NCBI GenBank assembly: GCA_036489495.1
Contig: DASXFR010000143.1
Coordinates: 1 to 8,288 of the forward strand
Source of the DNA: DASZIT01 sp036489495
Lineage (GTDB): Bacteria; Actinomycetota; Acidimicrobiia; Acidimicrobiales; RAAP-2
Reading direction: 5' to 3'
DNA: 8,288 bases
The notes under the pieces are model-generated. The model was given only the letters and a program-made list of their open reading frames with translations, did no database searches and was not told the origin of the DNA. This document shows, piece after piece, positions 1 to 6,551 of the stretch (positions within the stretch are counted from its first letter, which is position 1; each line of letters begins with the position of its first letter). The position numbers and the translations under genes were made by a program.

Positions 1-10
1 CTGCCGGGCG

Positions 11-27
11 GGCGGACTCAGTCCGCC
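11..27 (-). terminator. Hairpin enclosing the pcnA stop codon, possible terminator
   Basis: GGCGGAC (11-17) and GTCCGCC (21-27) form a perfect 7-bp stem. The three-base loop (18-20) is exactly the stop codon of the minus-strand pcnA gene (TGA read on the minus strand). There is no T-tract in the few bases that follow on the minus strand, so a classical intrinsic terminator is not shown. GC-rich hairpins without a T-tract are often proposed as terminators in high-GC actinobacteria. The window ends 10 bases further on, so the downstream context cannot be seen. Confidence 0.4.
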
Positions 28-1412
28 GACGCTTGCTTCCACCAGTCGGCCAACCGCTGGCGGGCCTCCGCTTCACCCAGCGGGCCCTCTTCCATCCGGA
101 GCTCGAGCAAAAACGCCAGGGCCCGTCCGACGTCACGACCCGGCCGGATCCCCAGCTGTTCCATGATCTGATCCCCGTCCAGATCGGGACGGATGGCGTC
201 GAGCTCTTCTTGCTGGCGTAGCTCGGCGATCCGGGACTCGAGTTCGTCCATCCGACGGCCCAGGGCCTTGGCTTTGGCCTCGTTCCGGGTCGTGCAGTCG
301 CACCGGGTCAGCTCGTTGAGCCGGTCGAGCAGCGGCCCGGCGTCCCGCACGTACCGCCGCACCGCCCGGTCCGTCCAACCCAGGCTGTAGGTGTGGAAGC
401 GGAGGTGGAGGTTGACCAGCTCGGTCACCACCTCGATGTCGTCCTTGGGGTACCGGAGGGCGGTCATCCGCTGGCGGGTCATCCGGGCGCCGACCACCTC
501 GTGATGATGGAAGGTCACTCCCCCATCGACAAAGGCACGGGTCTTCGGCTTGCCCACGTCGTGGAACAGGGCGGCCAGCCGCAGCAGCCGGTCGGGGCTG
601 GTCTTGTCCACCACCGCCAAGGTGTGGGCGAGGACGTCCTTGTGGCGATGGATCGGATCCTGCTCGAGGGACAGCCCCGGGAGCTCGGGCAGAAACTCGT
701 CGGCCAGGCCGGTTCTGACCACGAACCACAGCGCCGTCGACGGCACCGGGACGACCACGATCTTGTCCAACTCATCCCGGATCCGCTCCGCCGAGACGAT
801 CGACAGCCGGGCGTGCCCGGACTTGACCGCCTCCACCAGCGCCGGATCCGGCTCGAGGTCGAGTTTGGCGATGAACCGGGCGGCCCGGAGCATCCGCAGC
901 GGATCATCGGCAAAGGACACCTCGGGGACGAGCGGGGTGCGCAGCCGGCGGACGGCCAGGTCGGCGAGTCCGTCGAAGGGGTCGATCAGCTCCAAGTCGG
1001 GGAGCCGGAGCGCCATGGCGTTGATGGTGAAGTCGCGACGGGACAGATCGTCCTCGATCCGGTCGCCGAAGGCGACGTCCGGCTTCCGCGAATCGGGATG
1101 GTAGGCCTCCGCCCGATGGGTGGTGATCTCGTAGCGCTGGCCGTTGCGGATACAGCCGATGGTCCCGAAGCGCTTGCCCTGGGTCCACACCGCGTCGGCC
1201 CACCCGGTGACGAGCTCCTCGATGGCATCCGGGCGGGCATCGGTGGTGAAGTCGAGGTCGTGGTCGACCTCGGTGGGCATCGGACCATCCCCGGCCACGA
1301 TGGCGTCGCGCACCGAGCCCCCCACCAGGTAGAGGGTGTGATTGGCGTTTTGAAATCGCTCAGCCAGGTCGGCGGTCGCCTGCACCAGCGGCCTCAGTCG
1401 GTCAGGGAGCAC
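18..1412 (-). CDS. pcnA: CCA tRNA nucleotidyltransferase with HD domain
   Basis: The product adds or repairs the 3'-terminal CCA of tRNAs from CTP and ATP in the cytoplasm. Numbered from the GTG at 1412 (464 aa), the N-terminal nucleotidyltransferase head shows GGSVRD at 31-36, the metal-binding pair D52/D54 in HDLDF, and RRDFTINA at 125-132. A tRNA-binding region follows (DDPLRMLRAARF, 169-180). An HD-type phosphohydrolase domain has H284-D285 and FHHHE at 301-305, and RCDCTTRN lies at 370-377. Length and order match the mycobacterial PcnA family, where CCA addition rather than poly(A) synthesis is expected. The frame stays open to a TTG at 1514, with a GTG at 1484. I prefer 1412 because homologues begin shortly before the YLVGGSVRD motif, the extra 34 residues look non-coding, and a TACCCT hexamer lies 7 bases upstream, as for a leaderless start. 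The gene is transcribed divergently from the DUF6049 gene; the Nudix gene often found beside it in mycobacteria is absent. Confidence 0.95.
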   Translation of the reverse strand: MLPDRLRPLVQATADLAERFQNANHTLYLVGGSVRDAIVAGDGPMPTEVDHDLDFTTDARPDAIEELVTGWADAVWTQGKRFGTIGCIRNGQRYEITTHRAEAYHPDSRKPDVAFGDRIEDDLSRRDFTINAMALRLPDLELIDPFDGLADLAVRRLRTPLVPEVSFADDPLRMLRAARFIAKLDLEPDPALVEAVKSGHARLSIVSAERIRDELDKIVVVPVPSTALWFVVRTGLADEFLPELPGLSLEQDPIHRHKDVLAHTLAVVDKTSPDRLLRLAALFHDVGKPKTRAFVDGGVTFHHHEVVGARMTRQRMTALRYPKDDIEVVTELVNLHLRFHTYSLGWTDRAVRRYVRDAGPLLDRLNELTRCDCTTRNEAKAKALGRRMDELESRIAELRQQEELDAIRPDLDGDQIMEQLGIRPGRDVGRALAFLLELRMEEGPLGEAEARQRLADWWKQASAD

Positions 1413-1419
1413 GCCGTCG

Positions 1420-1425
1420 AGGGTA
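1420..1425 (-). promoter_or_regulatory. Putative leaderless -10 element for pcnA
   Basis: Read on the minus strand the hexamer is TACCCT, matching the TANNNT pattern, followed by 7 bases and then the GTG at 1412. This spacing would put the transcription start at or beside the start codon, as in the leaderless transcripts common in actinobacteria. No convincing -35 is visible (three of six matches at a 17-base spacer). It is a short motif and the call is inferential. Confidence 0.35.
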
Positions 1426-1437
1426 GTGCTCGTGGCG

Positions 1438-1443
1438 TAGGCT
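1438..1443 (+). promoter_or_regulatory. Putative -10 element for the DUF6049-murJ unit
   Basis: TAGGCT matches TANNNT. A start of transcription about 7 bases downstream would fall near 1450. That gives a leader of roughly 95 bases if translation begins at 1544, or almost none if it begins at GTG 1454. It lies back to back with the pcnA -10-like hexamer, so the two promoters would share or compete for the same DNA. No good -35 is visible. Confidence 0.25.
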
Positions 1444-1513
1444 GCCGTGCGAGGTGAGCCGGGAACCAGGCAGTCTGTGCCCACGTGGTAACCGCCCCCG
1501 AGGCTTCGGGCCA

Positions 1514-1536
1514 ACCGGGGACGGACCCGCCCCGGT
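1514..1536. repeat. Inverted repeat ACCGGGG-N9-CCCCGGT
   Basis: ACCGGGG at 1514-1520 and CCCCGGT at 1530-1536 are perfect 7-base inverted arms separated by 9 bases. It sits just before the preferred DUF6049 start (1544). It could be a leader RNA hairpin affecting ribosome access or an operator half-site pair, but GC-rich arms of this size can also arise by chance. Confidence 0.4.
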
Positions 1537-1543
1537 CATCGGG

Positions 1544-3745
1544 GTGGGACTGCGTCGTGCCCGTTCCGTCCCTCGGGTGCTGACCCTGGCGGTGGTGCTG
1601 TCGGTGATGGCGATCGAACCCTTCACCATGGCTGGACCCGCGGGTGCCGCGGTGCCCGCCGGCTCGGCGCTGTCCGTAGGTGCGCCGCCGTCAGCTTCCG
1701 GATCGGCGGCGGGGACCGCGGCTTCCGGGTCGTTGATCCTCACCTACCAGACCCCCTGGGTCACCCCCGGCCAACCCCTCGACCTCAAGCTCCGGACCGG
1801 CGCCGGGGCGCCGCCGCCGTCGACCCTCGGGGTGTCGGTGTCCGTCTACGGGTGTCTCACCTCGGTATCCAGCTTCGACCAGGCGGCGACCTCCTCCAGC
1901 CCGTCGGGCTCCCCGATCTCCCGGACCACCACCCCGCTGGCCTGGACCTCCCTCCACGCCGACCCGGTCGGCTCGGACCTCTCGCTGGGCGTGACCACCT
2001 CCGGCTCGGCCAGCAGCACCATCAGTTCCCCGAACCCGACCGTGGACATCCACTCCAACAACGGCACCTGCCAAGAAGGCGTCTTCCCCGTCCGGCTCCA
2101 ACTGGTCAACACCAGCTCGGGAGACACCGTCGCCTCCCTCACCACCTTCATGGTCTACGTCACCGCCCCAGCCGCCCAGAGGCTCCGCTTCGCCATGGTG
2201 GTGCCGGTGTCCACCTCGGTCGGTCCGGCATCCCAACCCACCGCCTCCGACCTGTTGGCCAACCCGCTGGCGGCGCTGACCCGACCGAAAGCGGCCACCC
2301 TCTCCGACCTCACCCAACTGGTGTCCGCCCTGGGCATCGGACCCAACCCCTCGGTTCCGGTCACCCTCGCCCCCAGCGCCCAGACCCTGCAGGCCCTGAC
2401 CGCCGCCGGTCACTCGCCGTCGGTGACCGCCCTGGCCGGGCTGTCGGACAACCCGATCCACCAGTTCGCCTCCACCCCCTACACCCCGGTGGACGCGTCG
2501 GCGTTGGTCGACGCCGGCCTCGGGAGCGAGCTCGTCGCCCAACTCGGGCGCGGCTCCCAAGTCCTCACCGACGACGGGATCGTCCACACCACCACGCCGC
2601 CCGCGCCGGGGGGATCGGCTCCGTGGATCACCAACGACGGTCTCGATGACAGCGCCCTCGCCCAGTTGGCAACGTCGGGCTACAACCAGCTGATCCTGCC
2701 TTCGGCCGACGTCACCTCCTCGCCGGTCAACGGATCGGGCGCCGAACCCTTCACCATCGACTCGGCTCACGGTTCGTCGTTCCTCGCCATCACCTCCAAC
2801 ACCGACCTGGCCTCCCGGATGACCGCGCATCCCGGGGACCCCGTCCTGGACGCTTCACAACTGCTCGGCGAGCTGGCCCAGATCTATTTCGAGTACCCCA
2901 ACCTCTCCAGCCCCCGGGCGGTGGTGGCGGTGCCGCCGACCGGCTCGACCCCGAGCCCGGCCATGATCGGCACCCTGCTCACCGACCTGTCCAACAACCC
3001 GTTCGTGCAGGGGGTCACCACCGCCGGTCTGTTCCAGACCCTCTCGACGCCGGCCGCCTGCCACGGCGGGTGCAAGCTCACATCGGGGTCGTCGACCTCC
3101 TCGTCGTCAAACCCGTCGGGACTGCCGGTGAGTGGCATCCGCAACCAGCGAAACCGGATCGCCGGGCTCGCCTCGGCGATCCCGGCGGCGTCGCCGATCG
3201 CCAAGGCCCTCCCCCTCCAGTTCAGCGACCTGGTGCTGGCGTCCGAAGCCGAGAACCTGAAGCCGGCCCAGCAGTCATCGGTCATCCACAACACCGGCGC
3301 CGCCCTCAATGCCCAGCTCTCGCAAGTCTCGGTCTCCGGCGACCAGTCGATCACCCTGACGTCGCGCAACGCCCAGATTCCGGTATCCATCGCCTCCCGG
3401 GCGCCGTATCCGATCACCGGCACGCTGACCCTCACCAGCGACGAGCTGCTGTTCGCCAACGGCACCCGGCGGTTTTCCCGTCAGGTCATCCTTTCCACCG
3501 CCAACACCCCCGTGTACATCACCGTGGAGGCCCGGGCTTCGGGTGAGTCCAAGCTGGCGATCACCTTTTCCAGCCCGGCCGACGGGATGGTGATCACCTC
3601 CGGGGTGATCACCGTGCGTTCCACTGCCACCTCGGTCGTCGGGGTCGTGCTTTCCGTCGGGGCCGTGGCCGTGCTGTTGGCCTGGTGGCTGCGCACCAGC
3701 TTCCGGCGCCGGAAGCGCCGGCACGCCGTCGCCGGGTCGTCGTGA
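1544..3745 (+). CDS. DUF6049 family secreted, membrane-anchored protein
   Basis: This is a homologue of the large protein encoded directly upstream of murJ in actinobacteria (Rv3909 in Mycobacterium tuberculosis). Its biochemical role is unknown; position suggests cell-envelope work outside the membrane. From the GTG at 1544 the product is 733 aa. It has an Arg-containing start (RRAR), a hydrophobic core at about 13-24 and a small-residue region (AGPAGAA) typical of a signal peptide. The extracellular part carries the family-like segment TPYTPVDASALV near 311-322, cysteines in CHGGC near 506-510, a Ser-rich linker (about 514-526) and a beta-rich, Ig-like segment at about 602-692. A single transmembrane helix (about 698-716) is followed by RRRKRR, so the protein should be anchored with the bulk outside. 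GTG 1454 would add 30 Gly/Pro/Arg-rich residues before the signal peptide; I chose 1544 for the better signal peptide. The stop overlaps the murJ start by 4 bases (GTGA), implying translational coupling. Confidence 0.85.
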   Translation: MGLRRARSVPRVLTLAVVLSVMAIEPFTMAGPAGAAVPAGSALSVGAPPSASGSAAGTAASGSLILTYQTPWVTPGQPLDLKLRTGAGAPPPSTLGVSVSVYGCLTSVSSFDQAATSSSPSGSPISRTTTPLAWTSLHADPVGSDLSLGVTTSGSASSTISSPNPTVDIHSNNGTCQEGVFPVRLQLVNTSSGDTVASLTTFMVYVTAPAAQRLRFAMVVPVSTSVGPASQPTASDLLANPLAALTRPKAATLSDLTQLVSALGIGPNPSVPVTLAPSAQTLQALTAAGHSPSVTALAGLSDNPIHQFASTPYTPVDASALVDAGLGSELVAQLGRGSQVLTDDGIVHTTTPPAPGGSAPWITNDGLDDSALAQLATSGYNQLILPSADVTSSPVNGSGAEPFTIDSAHGSSFLAITSNTDLASRMTAHPGDPVLDASQLLGELAQIYFEYPNLSSPRAVVAVPPTGSTPSPAMIGTLLTDLSNNPFVQGVTTAGLFQTLSTPAACHGGCKLTSGSSTSSSSNPSGLPVSGIRNQRNRIAGLASAIPAASPIAKALPLQFSDLVLASEAENLKPAQQSSVIHNTGAALNAQLSQVSVSGDQSITLTSRNAQIPVSIASRAPYPITGTLTLTSDELLFANGTRRFSRQVILSTANTPVYITVEARASGESKLAITFSSPADGMVITSGVITVRSTATSVVGVVLSVGAVAVLLAWWLRTSFRRRKRRHAVAGSS

Positions 3746-5679
3746 CCGACACCGAGCTCGGCGGCATCCCCGAGGGACCGGGGCTCCCGGCGGAAGACAA
3801 CAAGGGGCTGGCCGGTGCCACCGTCGGGATGGCCATCGGCACCACCCTGTCCCGAATCACCGGCGTCGGCCGACTCATCGCCCTGGCCATCGCCCTCGGC
3901 CAATTTGCCTCCGCCGACGCCTACAACCTGGCCAACACCACCCCCAACATCATCACCGACATCGTCATCGGGGGTGTCCTGTCGGCGACCTTCGTCCCGG
4001 TCTTCGTCGACCGGTTGGCCACCCGACGGAGCCAGGAAGCCTGGCGAGCCATCTCGGCGGTGACCACCGCCACCATCGTCATCCTGATCGCCGCCACCGT
4101 CGCCTTCTGGTTCCTCACCCCCGCCATCATCGACCTCTATACGGTGTCCAACCACACCGACGTGGTCCAGCAGCGGCAGGTGGCCATCAGCCTCTTGCAC
4201 TGGTTCGTTCCCCAGCTGGCCTGCTACGGGCTGATCGGCCTGTTCACCGCGTTGCTGAACGCCCGTCGCCGATTCGCCGCGCCGATGTTCGTGCCCATTG
4301 CCAACAACGTGATCGTCATCATCGTGTTGCTCTGGTTCCATGCCCTGGTCCCCCACCCCACCCTGGCCACGGTGGCCCACCAGCACGGCCCGCTGGTGTT
4401 GCTCGGACTCGGCACCACCCTCGGGGTGGTGGTCCAGGCCGCCCTGTTGTTCCCGTCGTTGCGGCGGGCCCGCCACCACAACCACATCTTGTGGGAACCG
4501 GCGCACGAGGCCATGCGGACCATCGTGCGGCTGGCCGGCTGGACCTTTGCCTTCGTCCTCTCCAGCCAGATCGCCCTGGTGGTCATCCTCGCCCTGGCCG
4601 ACGGGGTCAAGCCTCCCGGCCAGGTGTCGGCCTACACCTACGCCTACACCTTCTTCCAGCTCCCCTACGGGGTAGTGGCCGTCTCGGTGATGAGCGCGGT
4701 GACCCCGTCGCTATCCGCCCGCTGGGCGCTCCGGGACACCACCGGATTCCGCCACCGACTGGCCTTCGGCATGCGGGGGATGCTGGCCATCATCATTCCC
4801 TCCGCCGTCGGGATGCTGATCCTCGCCCGCCCCCTGATCGACCTGGTGCTGGTCCACGGGTCGGAGACCTCGGCCCAGGGCGCCAACACCGCCGCGGCGC
4901 TAGCCATGTTCGCGCTGGGACTGCCCGGCTTCTGCCTGTTCCTCTATATGGTCCGGGTCCTGCAATCGATGCAGGACACCCGCACCGCCTTCTACCTCTA
5001 CCTGGTCGAGAACGGCATCAACATCATCGCCGGCGTCGCCCTGGTCGGCCCGTTCGGGGTGCGGGGCCTGGCCCTGTCCATCTCCATCGCCTACACCGCG
5101 GCCGCCATCCTCGCCCTCAGCGTCATCCGCCACCGGATCGGTGGACTCGGTGGCGACAGCCTCACCCGTCCGATCAAGCGGGTCATCGGGGCCTCGGCGG
5201 TGATGGCGGTGGTCACGGTGCTGGCCGTCAACGTGTCCAGCGCCACCCACGGGATCGCGTTGCTGGCCCGGGTGGTGCTGGCCGTGGTGGCCGGCGCCCT
5301 CGCCTACCTGGTCACCGCCGGCATCGCCGGGAGCCGAGCCGACCGGCGGCCCAACGGCGGCGCGGCGATGGCCTCCGCCCGGGCGGGTGACGGCCCCCGG
5401 CGCTACCCACCGGAACCGGAAACCGGTGGGCGGCGCAACCCCCCGGAGCCGACACCGGGAGGACGGCGATACCCGCCGGAACCGACCGACCAACGACGGC
5501 GCTACCCTCCGGAGCCAGGAGGAGACGGCCGGCCCGGCCCGCCGACATCGGCGGCGTTCCGTGGCAGACTCGAAGCCGAGAGGCCCGGCTCCAGAGTCCG
5601 CAACATTCGGAGGATCGAGCCGGAGCCGGGGGACGACGAGGAGGATTTCGATGGCCCGGGTGCGGGTGGTAACCGATAG
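3742..5679 (+). CDS. murJ: MurJ/MviN lipid II flippase with Pro/Arg-rich tail
   Basis: MurJ moves lipid II from the inner to the outer face of the membrane for peptidoglycan synthesis. The 645-aa product has about 14 hydrophobic segments over residues 1 to about 530. It opens with the MOP-superfamily pattern LSRITGVGR, and an acidic residue in SADAYNLANTTPN corresponds to Asp39 of the E. coli protein by eye alignment. Arginines matching E. coli R18 and R24 are present, while those matching R52 and R270 are not evident, as seems usual for actinobacterial members. A second landmark is FFQLPYGVVAV. The start is the GTG at 3742, inside the stop of the upstream gene, so coupling is likely; the GTG at 3685 would give a larger overlap. 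After the last helix a tail of about 116 residues contains four 11-residue Pro/Arg repeats and ends acidic (EPGDDEEDFD). Mycobacterial MurJ instead carries a pseudokinase domain that binds FhaA, and none is seen here. The last 29 bases overlap degV. Confidence 0.93.
   Translation: MTDTELGGIPEGPGLPAEDNKGLAGATVGMAIGTTLSRITGVGRLIALAIALGQFASADAYNLANTTPNIITDIVIGGVLSATFVPVFVDRLATRRSQEAWRAISAVTTATIVILIAATVAFWFLTPAIIDLYTVSNHTDVVQQRQVAISLLHWFVPQLACYGLIGLFTALLNARRRFAAPMFVPIANNVIVIIVLLWFHALVPHPTLATVAHQHGPLVLLGLGTTLGVVVQAALLFPSLRRARHHNHILWEPAHEAMRTIVRLAGWTFAFVLSSQIALVVILALADGVKPPGQVSAYTYAYTFFQLPYGVVAVSVMSAVTPSLSARWALRDTTGFRHRLAFGMRGMLAIIIPSAVGMLILARPLIDLVLVHGSETSAQGANTAAALAMFALGLPGFCLFLYMVRVLQSMQDTRTAFYLYLVENGINIIAGVALVGPFGVRGLALSISIAYTAAAILALSVIRHRIGGLGGDSLTRPIKRVIGASAVMAVVTVLAVNVSSATHGIALLARVVLAVVAGALAYLVTAGIAGSRADRRPNGGAAMASARAGDGPRRYPPEPETGGRRNPPEPTPGGRRYPPEPTDQRRRYPPEPGGDGRPGPPTSAAFRGRLEAERPGSRVRNIRRIEPEPGDDEEDFDGPGAGGNR
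5398..5529 (+). repeat. Four tandem 33-bp (11-residue) repeats in the MurJ tail
   Basis: Units begin at 5398, 5431, 5464 and 5497, exactly 33 bases apart and in frame. The consensus is RRYPPEP followed by four variable residues, mostly Gly/Thr; the second unit has Asn in place of Tyr. The first PP position uses four different proline codons (CCA, CCC, CCG, CCT) and the Glu alternates GAA/GAG, so the protein sequence is kept while the DNA has diverged. A degenerate fifth unit (RPGPP) may follow at 5530. They code for residues 553-596 of MurJ. Confidence 0.9.
5406..5430. repeat. 8-bp inverted repeat within the first MurJ tail repeat
   Basis: CCCACCGG (5406-5413) and CCGGTGGG (5423-5430) are perfect inverted arms with a 9-base spacer. 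The element is inside coding sequence and spans the first tail repeat and the beginning of the second. The other three units lack the partner arm, so it is not a by-product of the repeat consensus. A role in mRNA folding is possible but not shown. Confidence 0.4.
5638..5644 (+). promoter_or_regulatory. Strong ribosome binding site for degV inside murJ
   Basis: GAGGAGG lies 6 bases before the ATG at 5651 and fixes the degV start inside the end of murJ. The same bases encode part of the acidic stretch at the MurJ C-terminus, so this tail is constrained by both uses. Confidence 0.8.
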
Positions 5680-6493
5680 CGCCTGTGACCTATCTGCGGC
5701 GTTGGCCACAGAGCAGGGAGTCACGGTGGTACCGCTGTCGATCAGGTTCGGCTCCGAAGAGTTCGTCGACGGAACCTCCCTGTCGGCGGACGACTTCTGG
5801 GCTCGGTGCGCGGCGAGTCCGATCCTTCCCGAGACGTCGGCCCCGTCCCCCGGGGCGTTCCAGGACGCGTTCCTGGCCGCCGCCGACGATGGCTACGACG
5901 GCGTGGTCTGCATCAATATCTCCAGCGCATTGTCCGGCACCCAGCAATCGGCTCGGGCCGCCGCCGATGCGGTCGCCGACCGCATCCGGGTGCTGACGGT
6001 CGACTCCCGGTCGGCAACCATGGGTCAGGGCCTGATCGTTCTCGACGTCGCGGCCCTGGCGGCTTCCGGCGCTTCCGCCGAGGACCTGGTGGCGAGGACG
6101 GAGTCGCTCTCCGGACAGACCCTGGTCTTCGGGGCGGTCGACACCCTCGAGCATCTGGAGAAGGGCGGCCGGATCGGCGGGGCCAAGGCCATGCTCGGCA
6201 CCCTGTTGTCGATCAAACCGGTCATCACCATCGCCGATGGCGTCGTCGAAGAGGAATCGAAGCAACGGACCCGTTCCCGGTCGTTGAGGTATCTGGCCGG
6301 CAAGGCCGAGGCCGCCGGACCCATCAGCCGCATCGCGGTGTGCAACGGCGCCGCCACCGACATCGACGAGTTCGTGGCCATGTTGGACGGGGTGAAATCC
6401 GAACACCCGTTGGTGGTGGTCGACCTCGGTCCCGTGGTCGGGACCCACACCGGGCCCGGCACCATCGGCCTGTGCATGATCCCCACCGGCTGA
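5651..6493 (+). CDS. DegV family fatty-acid-binding protein
   Basis: DegV/FakB proteins hold a fatty acid in a deep pocket; in Firmicutes they present it to the kinase FakA, giving acyl-phosphate for phospholipid synthesis. The 280-aa product has the usual family length and landmarks: the opening strand VVTDSACDL (6-14), TSAPSPGAF (62-70), SSALSGT (91-97) where FakB proteins contact the carboxyl group, DSRSATMGQGL (118-128), the LEHLEKGGRIG region (167-177), SIKPV (187-191) and a C-terminal GPVVGTHTGPGTIG (260-273). The start at ATG 5651 is supported by GAGGAGG 6 bases upstream. The gene overlaps the end of murJ by 29 bases, so it is probably co-transcribed with it. Whether the ligand is phosphorylated by a FakA-type partner in this organism cannot be judged from the window. 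In the usual actinobacterial order a sigma factor gene occupies this place. Confidence 0.92.
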   Translation: MARVRVVTDSACDLSAALATEQGVTVVPLSIRFGSEEFVDGTSLSADDFWARCAASPILPETSAPSPGAFQDAFLAAADDGYDGVVCINISSALSGTQQSARAAADAVADRIRVLTVDSRSATMGQGLIVLDVAALAASGASAEDLVARTESLSGQTLVFGAVDTLEHLEKGGRIGGAKAMLGTLLSIKPVITIADGVVEEESKQRTRSRSLRYLAGKAEAAGPISRIAVCNGAATDIDEFVAMLDGVKSEHPLVVVDLGPVVGTHTGPGTIGLCMIPTG

Positions 6494-6539
6494 ACCGGAT
6501 CGGATGGCCGAGAACGGTGGCTCGGACGTGTCTCCCGGC

Positions 6540-6545
6540 TATCCT
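6540..6545 (+). promoter_or_regulatory. Putative leaderless -10 element before the small membrane protein
   Basis: TATCCT (TANNNT pattern) is followed by 6 bases and then ATG 6552. No ribosome binding site precedes this ATG, which fits a leaderless start. No good -35 is visible. If real, it would let the membrane protein and trxB be transcribed independently of murJ-degV. Confidence 0.4.
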
Positions 6546-6551
6546 GCGCCC

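Larger units (their letters stand above)
1413..1543. promoter_or_regulatory. Divergent control region between pcnA and the DUF6049 gene
   Basis: With the preferred starts this gap is 131 bases long and must carry the promoters of both flanking genes. Third-position G/C in the plus frame is only about 70% (21 of 30 codons, 1454-1543), below the level of the gene body, supporting non-coding status. It contains facing -10-like hexamers (minus strand at 1420-1425, plus strand at 1438-1443), a small hairpin (CCCGA 1497-1501 with TCGGG 1506-1510) and a longer inverted repeat at 1514-1536. If the DUF6049 gene instead starts at GTG 1454, most of these repeats lie inside its coding sequence. Confidence 0.5.

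Noticed and set aside
393..1457. Long plus-strand open frame opposite pcnA
   Set aside because: It mirrors the minus-strand pcnA codons, has a low-complexity Gly/Val/Asp/His-rich product and matches no family; a by-product of high third-position G/C.
1691..2830. Minus-strand open frame of 379 codons opposite the DUF6049 gene
   Set aside because: The product is almost all Gly, Arg, Asp and Val without domain character, as expected for the antisense of a GC-rich gene.
3481..4506. Minus-strand open frame opposite the DUF6049-murJ junction
   Set aside because: It spans the junction of two well-supported genes and encodes a Gly/Asp/His-rich low-complexity product; antisense artefact.
5398..5529. 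Short evenly spaced repeats considered as a CRISPR array
   Set aside because: The repeats are in frame in murJ, contiguous, with an 11-codon period and no spacers of independent sequence; they are protein repeats.
5530..5637. Search for a separate degV promoter in the murJ tail
   Set aside because: No TANNNT hexamer with a reasonable -35 was found; co-transcription with murJ is the simpler view.
6494..6551. Search for a remnant of sigM or another gene between degV and the membrane protein
   Set aside because: Only 58 bases, with no sigma-like residues in any frame; nothing beyond the -10-like hexamer is seen.
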